The notes under the pieces were generated by a model that was not told where the DNA came from, ran no database searches, and saw only the letters and a program-made list of their open reading frames with translations. From Rhizobium sp. CCGE 510 (GTDB lineage Bacteria > Pseudomonadota > Alphaproteobacteria > Rhizobiales > Rhizobiaceae), in the NCBI RefSeq assembly GCF_000292525.1, contig NZ_AEYF01000055.1, positions 186,001-250,000 on the forward strand: DNA of 64,000 bases. The letters run 5' to 3'. Each line of letters starts with the position of its first letter. Position 1 is the stretch's first letter. Below are positions 50,481 through 58,946 of the stretch, piece after piece. Made by a program: the position numbers and the translations under genes.

Positions 50481-52002
50481 GGCCGGCCTCGTGGGTCTCT
50501 TGCCATTCGCCAGCCATCATCAGCCCTAGCCTGCGAGCATCGGCATCTTCGGCCTCGACGGGCGGGGACAGGCGGCCACCGACGATTGCCTGGATGCGAT
50601 CGGCGAGCGCGATCACCTCGTCGAGATCTTCGGAGATCAGCAGCACGGCGGCACCCTGCCGGCGGGCTTCGAGCAGGCGCGCGTGTACGGCCGCCACTGC
50701 CCCTTCGTCGAGTCCCCGTGCAGGCTGCGCGGCGATCAGGATGCGCGGCCGCCGATGCAGGTTGCGGCCGAGAATGAGCTTCTGCATATTGCCGCCGGAG
50801 AGCAGCCGAGTGCGAATGGCGGGGCCGCCGCCGCGAACATCGAACCCGTCGATGATCTCTTTCGCGAAGGCCATGCCGGCCTTGCGGTTGACAAGACCGA
50901 GGCGCGAGAAGGCCGGTGAGGCGAGGCGCTCCAACACGGCATTTTCCCAGATCGCCATCTCGCCGATCACGCCCTCCTCGTTGCGGTCTTCAGGAATGCG
51001 GCCGATACCGGCGTCGACGACATCGGCGACGCCGAGATCACCGACGACTTCCCCGAACAGCAGAAGATCGCCACCGCTGCGGGCCAGTGTGCCGGAGAGA
51101 AGGTGCGCCAACGCCGCCTGGCCATTGCCCGAAACGCCGATGATGCCGAGGATCTCGCCCTGGTGCAGCCGAAACCTGATCGACTTAAGCCTTTCGATGC
51201 CGGCGATGCGCACCGTGACATCGGCGGCTTCGAGCGCAATCGCGCCGGGCGTCGATGGCTCGCGCACGGGCCGCATCACGCGGCGGCCGACCATCAGTTC
51301 GGCGAGTTCCGCCTTGCTGGTTTCAGACGCCTTGCGTTCGGCGACCATCTTGCCGCCGCGCAGCACGACGATGCGGTCGGCTGCAGCCATCACCTCGTCG
51401 AGCTTGTGGGAGATGAAGATCAGCGACAGGCCCTGGCGGGCCATCTCCTTCAAGGTCGCGAACAGCCGGTCGGCCTCGATATTGGTCAATACCGCCGTTG
51501 GCTCGTCGAGGATCAGAATGCTGGCATCGTTATAGAGCGCCTTCAGGATTTCCACTCGTTGCTGCTCGCCGACCGACAAGTCGCCAATACGGGCATCAGG
51601 ATCAACCTTGAGGCCGAAGCGCTCGGAAATTGCCAGGAGCTTCTTTCGCGCCGTTGATGTTTCAGAGCGCCAGGCCCACAGGCTTTCGGCACCGGTCATG
51701 ACATTATCGAGAACGGTGAGATTGGGTGCGAGCGAGAAGTGCTGATGCACCATGCCGACGCCGGCGCGGATCGCCGCCCGCGGCTTGCCCTGCGGCACCT
51801 CCATTCCCTCGATCAGAATCCGGCCGGCATCGGGCATGTAGTGGCCGAAAAGGATGCTCATCAGCGTGGTCTTGCCGGCGCCGTTTTCGCCGAGCAGAGC
51901 GACGACCTCACCCCTGGCAAGCGTCATGGAGATATCGTCATTGGCAAGATTGCCGCCGAAGCGCTTGCTGACGCCGATAATCTCCATCACAGGTCCGGTC
52001 AT
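50470..52002 (-). CDS. Nucleoside-type ABC transporter ATP-binding protein, double domain (NupO-like)
   Basis: The 510-residue ATPase has two ABC domains. The first has Walker A GENGAGKTT, Q-loop MVHQHFSLAPNLT, signature LSVGEQQRVEI and Walker B ILILDEPTAVLT. The second has GVSGNGQAA for Walker A, LLSGGNMQKLILGR, and ILIAAQPARGLD where the DEP is changed to AQP; this degenerate second site is usual for the class. The start at 52002 overlaps the amidase stop (ATGA). A second ATG at 51987 is possible. Confidence 0.9.
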   Translation of the reverse strand: MTGPVMEIIGVSKRFGGNLANDDISMTLARGEVVALLGENGAGKTTLMSILFGHYMPDAGRILIEGMEVPQGKPRAAIRAGVGMVHQHFSLAPNLTVLDNVMTGAESLWAWRSETSTARKKLLAISERFGLKVDPDARIGDLSVGEQQRVEILKALYNDASILILDEPTAVLTNIEADRLFATLKEMARQGLSLIFISHKLDEVMAAADRIVVLRGGKMVAERKASETSKAELAELMVGRRVMRPVREPSTPGAIALEAADVTVRIAGIERLKSIRFRLHQGEILGIIGVSGNGQAALAHLLSGTLARSGGDLLLFGEVVGDLGVADVVDAGIGRIPEDRNEEGVIGEMAIWENAVLERLASPAFSRLGLVNRKAGMAFAKEIIDGFDVRGGGPAIRTRLLSGGNMQKLILGRNLHRRPRILIAAQPARGLDEGAVAAVHARLLEARRQGAAVLLISEDLDEVIALADRIQAIVGGRLSPPVEAEDADARRLGLMMAGEWQETHEAGHAI

Positions 52003-53411
52003 GACAGCGATCCTGCGACCGGAAAACGGTGCTGCCATCGCGCCTCGGCTTCCAGGCGTGCGGCAAACGACAGCAGGCGCAGCTCGTGACCCATCGGCGC
52101 CATCATCTGCACCGGCAGTGGCATGCCATGCTCATCCTGTCCAAAAGGCAGCGTCAAAGCAGGAAAACCCGAAATATTGGCGAGGCAGGCAAGCGGCGCG
52201 AATGCCGTCATCCGCTCGAGATGCAGATCCGTGTCGCCATGATCGGACGGAAAGGAGCCGATCGCAAGAGGTGCAGACGAGAGCATCGGCATCAGGATGC
52301 AATCGACCCTGTCGAACAGCGCCCAGAGGTTATGGCTCACCAGGATGGCGTCGTTCAGCGTATTCCAGAGCATGGTGGCAGGAAGCGCCCGCCCGCGCGC
52401 CGCGAAAGCCTGGGTCAGAGGCTCGGCCATGCTTTCATCAAGAGCCGCCGCCACGATCAGCGCCGCAAGGTTGACGGAGACGATATCGGCGAAGGCGCGG
52501 CCGCTGGCAGCGACGCTCCATTCGAACTCGGCCCAGCTCAGCGGAACGATCTCGTGTCCGTCGCTCTCGAGGGCACGAGCCGCGTCCTCAACGGCTACGA
52601 GCCGATCGCCCTCGGTCGGGTGAACTGATCCGGTATCGGCCAGCAGGCCGATCCGCAAACGGCCGTTGCCGATATCGACAGGAGAAGGATCCGCAAAGGG
52701 CCCTCGTGAATTACGGCTCAGCCTATCGAATATCCGCGCGGTATCCCGCACCGAGCGGCAAACCGCCAGTTCGCTGGCGATCCCGCCGAGGTGGTTGCCG
52801 AAGGATGGTCCGCCCGGCATGGCGCCGCGTGTCGGCTTCATTCCGACAAGGCCGCAGCAGGCTGCGGGAACGCGGATCGAGCCGCCGGCATCGGTGGCAT
52901 GCGCAATGGCAACGATCCCGGCGGCCACCGCCGCTGCCGCTCCACCGGAAGAGCCGCCTGCGGTCCGGGCCGGATCGAGCGGATTGCGGCAGATTGGTCC
53001 GATGACCGGTTCGCTGGCAAGCGACAGGCCGAATTCAGGGCTCGTCGTCAGACCGAACAGACAAAAGCCGGCGTCGCGGAAACGGGAAGCGAGATCGGAA
53101 TCCGCTTCGCCGCCTTTTCGTTCGAAGAGGCGGGACCCGGCCGCTACCGGCAGACCGGCGAAAGGCCCACCCAGATCCTTCGCCAAGGCCGGCACGCCGG
53201 CAAAAGGCCGCGTAGCGAAGCGTTTGGGTTCGCTCCGCCGTTCCCTGTCGCTGTTGTTCGCCGAGGCGAGACCCATGGCGGCATCGAGATAGGCAATGGC
53301 GCCGAGCGGCTCGTGCCGCGCAGCCGCGTCAAGAGAGGTCCGCATCACTTCTACAGCGCTCAGGCTGCCATGCCTGATCGCTGCCGCCAGGCCCGTTGCA
53401 TCGCCCTGCAT
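51999..53411 (-). CDS. Amidase signature-family amidohydrolase
   Basis: This 470-residue enzyme hydrolyses an amide, using the Ser-cisSer-Lys triad. The lysine is in GVPALAKDLGG, the glycine/serine-rich signature is AGGSSGGAAAAVAAGI and the nucleophile is in ATDAGGSIRVPAACCGLVG. It starts nine bases after the binding-protein stop and overlaps the ATPase gene, so an enzyme gene is embedded among the transporter genes. With the deaminase at the operon end it suggests stepwise deamination and amide cleavage of an imported nitrogen compound. Confidence 0.9.
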   Translation of the reverse strand: MQGDATGLAAAIRHGSLSAVEVMRTSLDAAARHEPLGAIAYLDAAMGLASANNSDRERRSEPKRFATRPFAGVPALAKDLGGPFAGLPVAAGSRLFERKGGEADSDLASRFRDAGFCLFGLTTSPEFGLSLASEPVIGPICRNPLDPARTAGGSSGGAAAAVAAGIVAIAHATDAGGSIRVPAACCGLVGMKPTRGAMPGGPSFGNHLGGIASELAVCRSVRDTARIFDRLSRNSRGPFADPSPVDIGNGRLRIGLLADTGSVHPTEGDRLVAVEDAARALESDGHEIVPLSWAEFEWSVAASGRAFADIVSVNLAALIVAAALDESMAEPLTQAFAARGRALPATMLWNTLNDAILVSHNLWALFDRVDCILMPMLSSAPLAIGSFPSDHGDTDLHLERMTAFAPLACLANISGFPALTLPFGQDEHGMPLPVQMMAPMGHELRLLSFAARLEAEARWQHRFPVAGSLS

Positions 53412-53419
53412 GAGACGAA

Positions 53420-54406
53420 TTACTTCGGCTCGTCCATCATCTTCGGAACTTCGAAGGTGCCGGCCTTGATCTCCGCCCGCTTGGCTTCCATCGCAGCCTC
53501 GGCATCAGCGGGCGCCACACCCTTGACGAAGACGATATCGCTGCCGCCTTCCTTCATCAGGCCGTAAGACGTGTAGTTCCTGCCGACCGGCTTTCCGGCA
53601 GCGACATCGGCGATCGCAGCGTTGAGGATCGGGCGGAAATACCACATGGCGTTGGCAAACACCGTATCCGGATAGCGCGGCGTATAATCGATCAGCGAAC
53701 CGACAGATTTGATGCCGCGCTCCTTGGCGGCATCGGCCGTGCCGATGCGCTCGCCGAACAGGATGTCGGCGCCGGCATCGATCTGGGCAAGACCGGCTTC
53801 TCGCGCCTTCGGCGGATCGAAGAAGGTGCCGATGAACGAGACGAGGTGCTTGGCGTCGGGATTGACGGCCTTGACGCCGGCCGCAAACGCATTGATCAGC
53901 ATGTTGACCTCAGGGATCGGAATGGCGCCGACCGAACCGACAACATTCGACTTGGTCATTTTGCCGGCCAGCATGCCGGCAAGATAGGCGCCGTCATAGT
54001 TCCAAGTACCGAAGACGCCGAAGTTGTCGCCGGCCTGCTCACCGCTCGAGCCCAGCACGAAAGCCGTATCGGGATAATCGGCTGCGACCTGCCTGGCCTC
54101 TTTTTCCACCGCGTAGGCTTCGCCGATGATCAGCTTGTTGCCCTGCTCGGCATATTCGCGCATGGCGCGCGGATAATCGGTGCCGGAGACACCTTCGGAG
54201 AAGACGTATTCGATGGCACCGTCCTTGGCTGCGTCCTGCAGGGCCTTATGCAGACAGGAGTTCCAGGCATTTTCGACCGGCGACGCATGAATGCCGGCAA
54301 CCTTCAGCGGCGCGGCAGCTCTCGCCAGCGGCGCAAAGCCGCTCACCCCGAGCGCAATGCCCGACGCGATCACTGCGCGGCGTGAAATCAGGATGTCTTT
54401 GGTCAT
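53420..54406 (-). CDS. BMP-family (PnrA-like) ABC substrate-binding protein
   Basis: The 328-residue extracytoplasmic receptor belongs to the basic membrane protein family, whose members bind nucleosides or related heterocycles. The N-terminus ISRRAVIASGIALGVSGFAP has a twin-arginine pattern. Family blocks are HASPVENAWNSCLHKALQDA, NKLIIGEAYAVEKEARQVAADYPDTAFVLG and GSVGAIPIPEVNMLINAFAAGV. The ATG at 54406 is preceded by GGGGAG. It heads the operon amidase-ATPase-permease-permease-deaminase and has a clear promoter at 54443-54471. Confidence 0.9.
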   Translation of the reverse strand: MTKDILISRRAVIASGIALGVSGFAPLARAAAPLKVAGIHASPVENAWNSCLHKALQDAAKDGAIEYVFSEGVSGTDYPRAMREYAEQGNKLIIGEAYAVEKEARQVAADYPDTAFVLGSSGEQAGDNFGVFGTWNYDGAYLAGMLAGKMTKSNVVGSVGAIPIPEVNMLINAFAAGVKAVNPDAKHLVSFIGTFFDPPKAREAGLAQIDAGADILFGERIGTADAAKERGIKSVGSLIDYTPRYPDTVFANAMWYFRPILNAAIADVAAGKPVGRNYTSYGLMKEGGSDIVFVKGVAPADAEAAMEAKRAEIKAGTFEVPKMMDEPK

Positions 54407-54442
54407 TGACTGCTCCCCTTTTTTTTACCGTTTGGTTCAAAA

Positions 54443-54471
54443 ATCATAGGTAGCGCCCAAAAATGTGTCAA
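54443..54471 (-). promoter_or_regulatory. Sigma-70-type promoter of the BMP/amidase/deaminase operon
   Basis: On the minus strand TTGACA (54471-54466) and TATGAT (54448-54443) are separated by exactly 17 bases. This is close to a full consensus promoter, with the start site expected near 54436 and a leader of about 30 bases containing an A-rich run. The rest of the divergent gap up to 54741 contains no gene that I can support. Confidence 0.82.
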
Positions 54472-54741
54472 GCATCGAATGGGCTTAAAAATCAGGCTGT
54501 TCCGATCCATTGCCCCGATCCTTCGGCCGATTTTCCGAACTGGTATGGTGTCGCGGCTTGGCCGAAGAACGGCGGCATGGCGCACACAGCCGCCGGCTTC
54601 TTAAGCGGCCGACGCACGACGTTGAAAAACGCGCTCTTTCCGGGTCAACGAGAGTGACCCTGGGGCGAATATACAGAGCGCGACGGCTTGGCGCGACGAC
54701 ATTGGCAGGATATGCAAGGAGATCGGGTTGGGGAAATGAAA

Positions 54742-55362
54742 ATGGGGCAAGAAGGGGACGCCTCGCGGCGGCCGATCGCGAGCCGGTCGTCGTCCTGGGC
54801 GATCGGTATGAGCGCATGGCTGGCGCGCACCGGCGTTACGCCGAACGGCATTTCGTTGCTGTCGATCCTGTTTGCCGGCATCGGCGCGACACTGATCCTG
54901 CTCACGGCACATCCGATTGCGCTGATCAGCGCGGCGATCACGGTGCAACTGCGGCTCGTCTGCAACCTGCTTGACGGGATGGTCGCGATCGAAGGCGGCA
55001 AGAAGACCAAGAGCGGGCCGATCTACAACGAATTCCCCGACCGGATCGCCGACAGCCTGCTGCTTATCGCCGCCGGCTATGCCTGCGGCTTTGCCTGGCT
55101 TGGTGCGCTGCTCGCAGCACTCACCGCCTATATCAGGGTCTTCGGCGGAGCGGTCGGCCTTCCCCAGGACTTCAGCGGCATCATGGCCAAGCAGCGCCGC
55201 ATGGCGGTGCTGACGATGGGTCTCGTTGCCCAAAGCATCGAGACGCTGATATCCGTCAGCCATTGGTCGCTGATCCTGGCCTCGGCCATCATCGCAGCCG
55301 GCAGCCTGGTCACCTGTATCACGCGCACGAAAACGCTTGCCCGCTCGCTGGAGAGATTATGA
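54742..55362 (+). CDS. CDP-alcohol phosphatidyltransferase-family membrane protein
   Basis: This 206-residue membrane enzyme would transfer a phosphatidyl or similar phospho-group from a CDP-alcohol to an acceptor alcohol. The signature DG(x)2A(x)nG(x)3D(x)3D appears as DGMVAIEGGKKTKSG-PIYN-EFPD: the arginine after the alanine is missing, and the third acidic ligand is asparagine. Four or more hydrophobic segments follow. The ATG at 54742 has GGGGA seven bases upstream; ATGs at 54736 and 54712 are possible. It is first of a three-gene phospholipid-type operon with coupled starts. Confidence 0.82.
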   Translation: MGQEGDASRRPIASRSSSWAIGMSAWLARTGVTPNGISLLSILFAGIGATLILLTAHPIALISAAITVQLRLVCNLLDGMVAIEGGKKTKSGPIYNEFPDRIADSLLLIAAGYACGFAWLGALLAALTAYIRVFGGAVGLPQDFSGIMAKQRRMAVLTMGLVAQSIETLISVSHWSLILASAIIAAGSLVTCITRTKTLARSLERL

Positions 55363-55979
55363 TCGCGCTCATTCGTCGCCTTCTCGTGCTGTTCGTCCGT
55401 ATCATGGTCGGCGCCCGAAGCGAATGGCGGGGCTGTGCGCCCGACACTCGCCGCCGCATTTACTTCGCCAATCACAACAGCCATGTCGACACGGTCGCCG
55501 TCATGGCAGCCCTGCCGTATCAGGTGCGGCGGCTGACCCATCCGGTTGCGGCGCGCGATTATTGGGGGAAGAACGCCTTTCGGCGCTTTATTGCGGAGAA
55601 GGGCCTGCGCGCCGTCCTGATAGACCGCAAGCCGCTGCCCGACAGCAATCCGCTGGCGCCGATCGAGCGCCTGCTGGAGGAGGGGCGCTCGGTGCTGATC
55701 TTTCCGGAGGGGACAAGAAGCGCCACCGAGGAAATCGCCCCATTCCGCAGCGGCATCTATCGCCTGGCCTGCCGTTTCCCCGATGTCGATCTGGTGCCGA
55801 TTCATCTCGACAATCTTCAGCGCATCCTGCCCAAAGGAAGCATGCTGATCGTCCCGATCACCTGCACGGCGCGCTTCGGCAAGCCGCTGCGCGTCGAACC
55901 GGGCGAAGGTAAGGACGCCTTCCTGGCCCGCGCCCGTGCCGCGGTCATCGAGCTCGCGGACGGGGGACACATCGCATGA
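55359..55979 (+). CDS. PlsC-like 1-acylglycerol-3-phosphate acyltransferase
   Basis: The 206-residue membrane-associated acyltransferase carries the motif NHNSHVDT (HX4D) near residue 40 and FPEGTRSATEEIAPFRSG near residue 113. These are motifs I and III of glycerophospholipid acyltransferases. An N-terminal hydrophobic segment (LIRRLLVLFVRIMVGA) anchors it. Start and stop overlap the neighbours by four bases, so it is co-translated with the CDP-alcohol transferase and the cytidylyltransferase. Confidence 0.9.
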   Translation: MIALIRRLLVLFVRIMVGARSEWRGCAPDTRRRIYFANHNSHVDTVAVMAALPYQVRRLTHPVAARDYWGKNAFRRFIAEKGLRAVLIDRKPLPDSNPLAPIERLLEEGRSVLIFPEGTRSATEEIAPFRSGIYRLACRFPDVDLVPIHLDNLQRILPKGSMLIVPITCTARFGKPLRVEPGEGKDAFLARARAAVIELADGGHIA

Positions 55980-56905
55980 CCAGCCTCTTCTCCATCGCGC
56001 TTGCCGCGATCCTCGGCTTGCTTGCCGTCGCCTCCGCGATCGGCTTTGTTCTCAAGCGACGCGCGACCGAGCCCGGTTCCATCGCCACCGTCCAGAACCT
56101 CAATGCCCGCATCCGCTCCTGGTGGATCATGGTCGCTGTGTTCGGCGGCGCGATCCTGCTTGGCGAGACGGCGACGGTCATCCTGTTCGCATTTCTATCC
56201 TTCATGGCGCTCCGCGAATTCTGGACGCTGACACCGTCGCGGCGCGGCGATCACTTGGCGCTGTTCCTATCCTTTTTCGTGGTCCTGCCGGTGCATTACG
56301 TGCTGCTCGGGACCGAGTGGTACGGTCTCTTTGCGATCTTCATCCCGGTCTATGCCTTCCTGATCCTGCCGGCAGTGGCGACCTTGACCGGTGACGTCAA
56401 CGAATTCCTGGCGCGCAGCGCCAGGGTGCAATGGGGATTGATGCTGACGGTCTATTCGATCAGCCATGCCCCGGCCCTCCTGATGCTGCAGACCGGCACA
56501 CCGTCGGCACTTTTGCTGGTCTATCTGGTCATCGTCGTGCAGCTCAGCGACGTCTTCCAGTATGTCTGGGGCAAGCTCTTGGGAAAGCATCGCTTCTCGC
56601 CGAACATCAGTCCATCGAAGACGCTCGAAGGCCTGATTGGAGGCGGCGCCTCGGCCATCCTTGTGGGAACGCTGCTCTATCGCCTGACGCCGTTTTCGCC
56701 TCTGCAGGCGGCAGCCGTCAGCACGGTCATCGTCATCGCCGGCTTCTTCGGCGGCTTCGTGCTCTCGGCGATCAAGCGCGACCTCAACGCCAAGGACTGG
56801 GGCTATGTGATCGAGGGACATGGCGGCGTGCTCGACCGCCTGGACTCCATAACTTTCGCCGCACCGCTGTTCTTCCACATCGTCCGCTATTGGTTCACCA
56901 CCTGA
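55976..56905 (+). CDS. CdsA-like phosphatidate cytidylyltransferase
   Basis: The 309-residue polytopic membrane protein makes CDP-diacylglycerol from phosphatidate and CTP. The family signature is complete in SAIKRDLNAKDWGYVIEGHG followed by GVLDRLDS near the C-terminus, and about eight hydrophobic segments precede it. It ends the operon with PlsC-like and CDP-alcohol-transferase genes, so substrate, donor and final transferase are encoded together. This may be a second, special-purpose route beside the housekeeping genes. Confidence 0.9.
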   Translation: MTSLFSIALAAILGLLAVASAIGFVLKRRATEPGSIATVQNLNARIRSWWIMVAVFGGAILLGETATVILFAFLSFMALREFWTLTPSRRGDHLALFLSFFVVLPVHYVLLGTEWYGLFAIFIPVYAFLILPAVATLTGDVNEFLARSARVQWGLMLTVYSISHAPALLMLQTGTPSALLLVYLVIVVQLSDVFQYVWGKLLGKHRFSPNISPSKTLEGLIGGGASAILVGTLLYRLTPFSPLQAAAVSTVIVIAGFFGGFVLSAIKRDLNAKDWGYVIEGHGGVLDRLDSITFAAPLFFHIVRYWFTT

Positions 56906-56932
56906 GGCGGATATCCGAAAGCATGCGGCCGA

Positions 56933-57259
56933 TCATTCAACCCGGTCGATGTCTTCGAGGCTCTCGAACAGCCGGCGCTGAACCTCGCGCTCCTGCCTGC
57001 CGATAGCCGTCATCAGCTTGCCCATCGTTCCCCTCAGGTCATACAACTGGTCGATCAGGTCAATGACGACATCGACGCCGGCTTCGTTGACCCCCATGTC
57101 GCCCATCAGATCCTGAATGAGCCTGGCGCGGGCAACGTCGGCGTCGCGAAACCATCGTCTTTCGCCTGATGTCTCGGGGATCAACCAGCCCTGTTCGATC
57201 CAGAAATCGAGCTGGACGACGTCGATTTTCAAGTAAAGACGGAATTCGAGATCATCCAT
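56933..57259 (-). CDS. cbpM: CbpM-like chaperone modulator
   Basis: The 108-residue product has the MerR-like fold of CbpM (LDFWIEQGWLIPETSGERRWFRDADVARARLIQDL), then LMGDMGVNEAGVDVVIDLIDQLYDLR. CbpM binds the J-domain of CbpA and inhibits its co-chaperone activity. It starts two bases after the cbpA stop, with GGAGG inside the end of cbpA as its ribosome site, the normal gene order for this pair. Confidence 0.88.
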   Translation of the reverse strand: MDDLEFRLYLKIDVVQLDFWIEQGWLIPETSGERRWFRDADVARARLIQDLMGDMGVNEAGVDVVIDLIDQLYDLRGTMGKLMTAIGRQEREVQRRLFESLEDIDRVE

Positions 57260-57261
57260 GA

Positions 57262-58176
57262 TCAAGCCTCCATGTTCTTTCTCGGATCGTATGGATGCGC
57301 CGCCTCCCATTCCTTCATCAGGGACGTCAGCCGTTCGTCGGGATTGTCGGGCAGCACGATCTTCAGGGACACATAGACGTCGCCATGCCCGCCGCCGCGG
57401 TTGGCAACGCCTTTGCCCTTGAGACGCAGGACCTTGCCGGTGTTCGAATGAGGCGGCAGCGTCAGGTTGACAGGTCCCGACGGTGTCGGCACGCGGACCT
57501 TACCGCCGAGCACCGCCTCGCCAAGCGAGATCGGCAGTTCCAGGCGGATGTCGTCGCCGTCCCGCGTGAAGAAGCGGTGAGGGCTCACGCGGATCTCGAT
57601 GAGGGCATCGCCCGGCGGCCCGCCTCCAATGCCCGGCTCGCCCTTGCCGCGCAGCCGCAAGGTCTGGCCGTCGCGGGTTCCGGGCGGGATCTGCACATCG
57701 AGCTGCGGCCCGTCCGGCAGCTTGACCTCGGTCCTGGTGCCGCTGATGGCCTCAAGAAAGTCGACCTGCATGGAGAACCGCCGATCCTGGCCTTGACTGC
57801 GCATCCTGCTGCCGCCGGCGCGGCGCGAAAAGAAATTGGCGAAGGAATTGTCGGCATCGCCGAAATCGGCAAAACCGGCACTGTTGCGATAGGGATCGCC
57901 AGGGCCGCTCTTCGAGGCATAGTCACGGTAATAATTGCGCTGCGCTCGCTCGGCGCCTGTTATATCGATCTCGCCGCGGTCGAAACGCCCGCGTTTTTCC
58001 TCGTCGCTCAAGATCTCGTAGGCGGTCGAAATTTCCTTGAACCTTTCCTCGGCCTTTTTGTCGCCAGGGTTAAGGTCGGGGTGAAGTTTCTTGGCGAGCT
58101 TGCGAAAGGCGCTTTGGATGTCCTTTTGCGACGCATCCCGCTTCACACCCAGAAGCTCGTATGGATCCTGGCTCAT
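57262..58176 (-). CDS. cbpA: CbpA-like DnaJ-class co-chaperone
   Basis: This 304-residue class B J-protein has an N-terminal J-domain (PYELLGVKRDASQKDIQSAF, with HPD in KLHPDLNPGD), a Gly/Phe-poor linker, then the DnaJ C-terminal substrate-binding domains (VDFLEAISGTRTEVKLPDG, and VSPHRFFTRDGDDIRLELPI). The zinc-finger domain of true DnaJ is absent, as in CbpA. It stimulates DnaK and may bind DNA. It is followed by cbpM and lies 92 bases downstream of the universal stress gene on the same strand. Confidence 0.92.
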   Translation of the reverse strand: MSQDPYELLGVKRDASQKDIQSAFRKLAKKLHPDLNPGDKKAEERFKEISTAYEILSDEEKRGRFDRGEIDITGAERAQRNYYRDYASKSGPGDPYRNSAGFADFGDADNSFANFFSRRAGGSRMRSQGQDRRFSMQVDFLEAISGTRTEVKLPDGPQLDVQIPPGTRDGQTLRLRGKGEPGIGGGPPGDALIEIRVSPHRFFTRDGDDIRLELPISLGEAVLGGKVRVPTPSGPVNLTLPPHSNTGKVLRLKGKGVANRGGGHGDVYVSLKIVLPDNPDERLTSLMKEWEAAHPYDPRKNMEA

Positions 58177-58268
58177 GCATATCTCCGGTCAGGGCAGGCG
58201 ATACTGCCGATTGGCTTGCGGGAAATATAGGTTCTCAGACCGTCGCCGGGGAGGGGCGGCCGCGAAGG

Positions 58269-58736
58269 TTAGAGCGCCAGCGCGTCTTCTTCCTGAGGAG
58301 CCGAGCCTTCATGCGCTTGATCGGGCCGCCGGTCGATGAGAACCGAGCATCCGGCGTGACGCACGACCTTGTCGACGATCGAGGAGAAGACGTAATCGGT
58401 GATATCCGCCACATGGGATGAAAGCAGGATGAGATCGGCTGATCTCTCCCTGGCGGCCGACACGAGCACGGAGGCGGCAAGGCCGATGCGAACCTCGACT
58501 GTCGCCGGAATGGCGAGCTCCTTGCAGAGCGAAACAAGTTTCCTCTCGGCATCGACGATAGCGGTCGTCTCGAATTCCTCGGGAAGGCCAGCCAGGTGAC
58601 GGTGAGGGATGGTCTCGATGGCATGCATGACGACGATGCTTCCGCCTTCGTCCACGAGCCCGGCCGCCCGGCGCAGGAGACGGATTGCCGTCTGCCGGGA
58701 GCCCATCCCGATGCCGCAGATGATCGTTCGATACAT
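58269..58736 (-). CDS. UspA-family universal stress protein
   Basis: The 155-residue protein has a single Usp domain: MYRTIICGIGMGSRQTAIRL at the start, VVMHAIETIP and ARERSADLILLSSHVADITDYVFSSIVDKVVRHAGCSVL. The GxxGxx(9)S/T nucleotide loop is altered (SSHVADITDYVFSS), so ATP binding is doubtful. The ATG at 58736 follows GAGGA. It is preceded by an FNR/FixK-type site correctly placed relative to a -10 box, which points to induction at low oxygen, common for rhizobial Usp genes. cbpA-cbpM follow on the same strand. Confidence 0.9.
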   Translation of the reverse strand: MYRTIICGIGMGSRQTAIRLLRRAAGLVDEGGSIVVMHAIETIPHRHLAGLPEEFETTAIVDAERKLVSLCKELAIPATVEVRIGLAASVLVSAARERSADLILLSSHVADITDYVFSSIVDKVVRHAGCSVLIDRRPDQAHEGSAPQEEDALAL

Positions 58737-58765
58737 TCAATCCTCACACGCAAATGGTCGCACCG

Positions 58766-58815
58766 ATCATACCGGCATCGACCGTTTCTGTTTTGACCGA
58801 TATCAAACAGAAACG
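58766..58815 (-). promoter_or_regulatory. FNR/FixK-type (anaerobox) promoter of the universal stress gene
   Basis: TTGAC-CGAT-ATCAA at 58793-58806 matches the FNR/FixK consensus TTGAT-N4-ATCAA in nine of ten positions. It is nested in an 11-base perfect inverted repeat (CGTTTCTGTTT 58783-58793, AAACAGAAACG 58805-58815). On the minus strand TATGAT (58771-58766) is a good -10. The start site expected near 58759 puts the box centre about 41 bases upstream, the class II activation position. It could also act on the divergent gene at 58947. Confidence 0.82.
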
Positions 58816-58946
58816 CTGAAGTATCGCAATGATCGCGTCCAGGAAGGGGCCGTTCGCTTCAAAATAGAATTTTGGGTTCGTCACGATTGACGGCATGGCC
58901 ATCAGCAATAGCTCTATCGTGACGTCGTCACCCCATCGAGGTTTAC

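Noticed and set aside
54463..54741. Short frames in the gap before the CDP-alcohol transferase gene
   Set aside because: They carry no ribosome site or family resemblance and overlap the promoter of the divergent operon.
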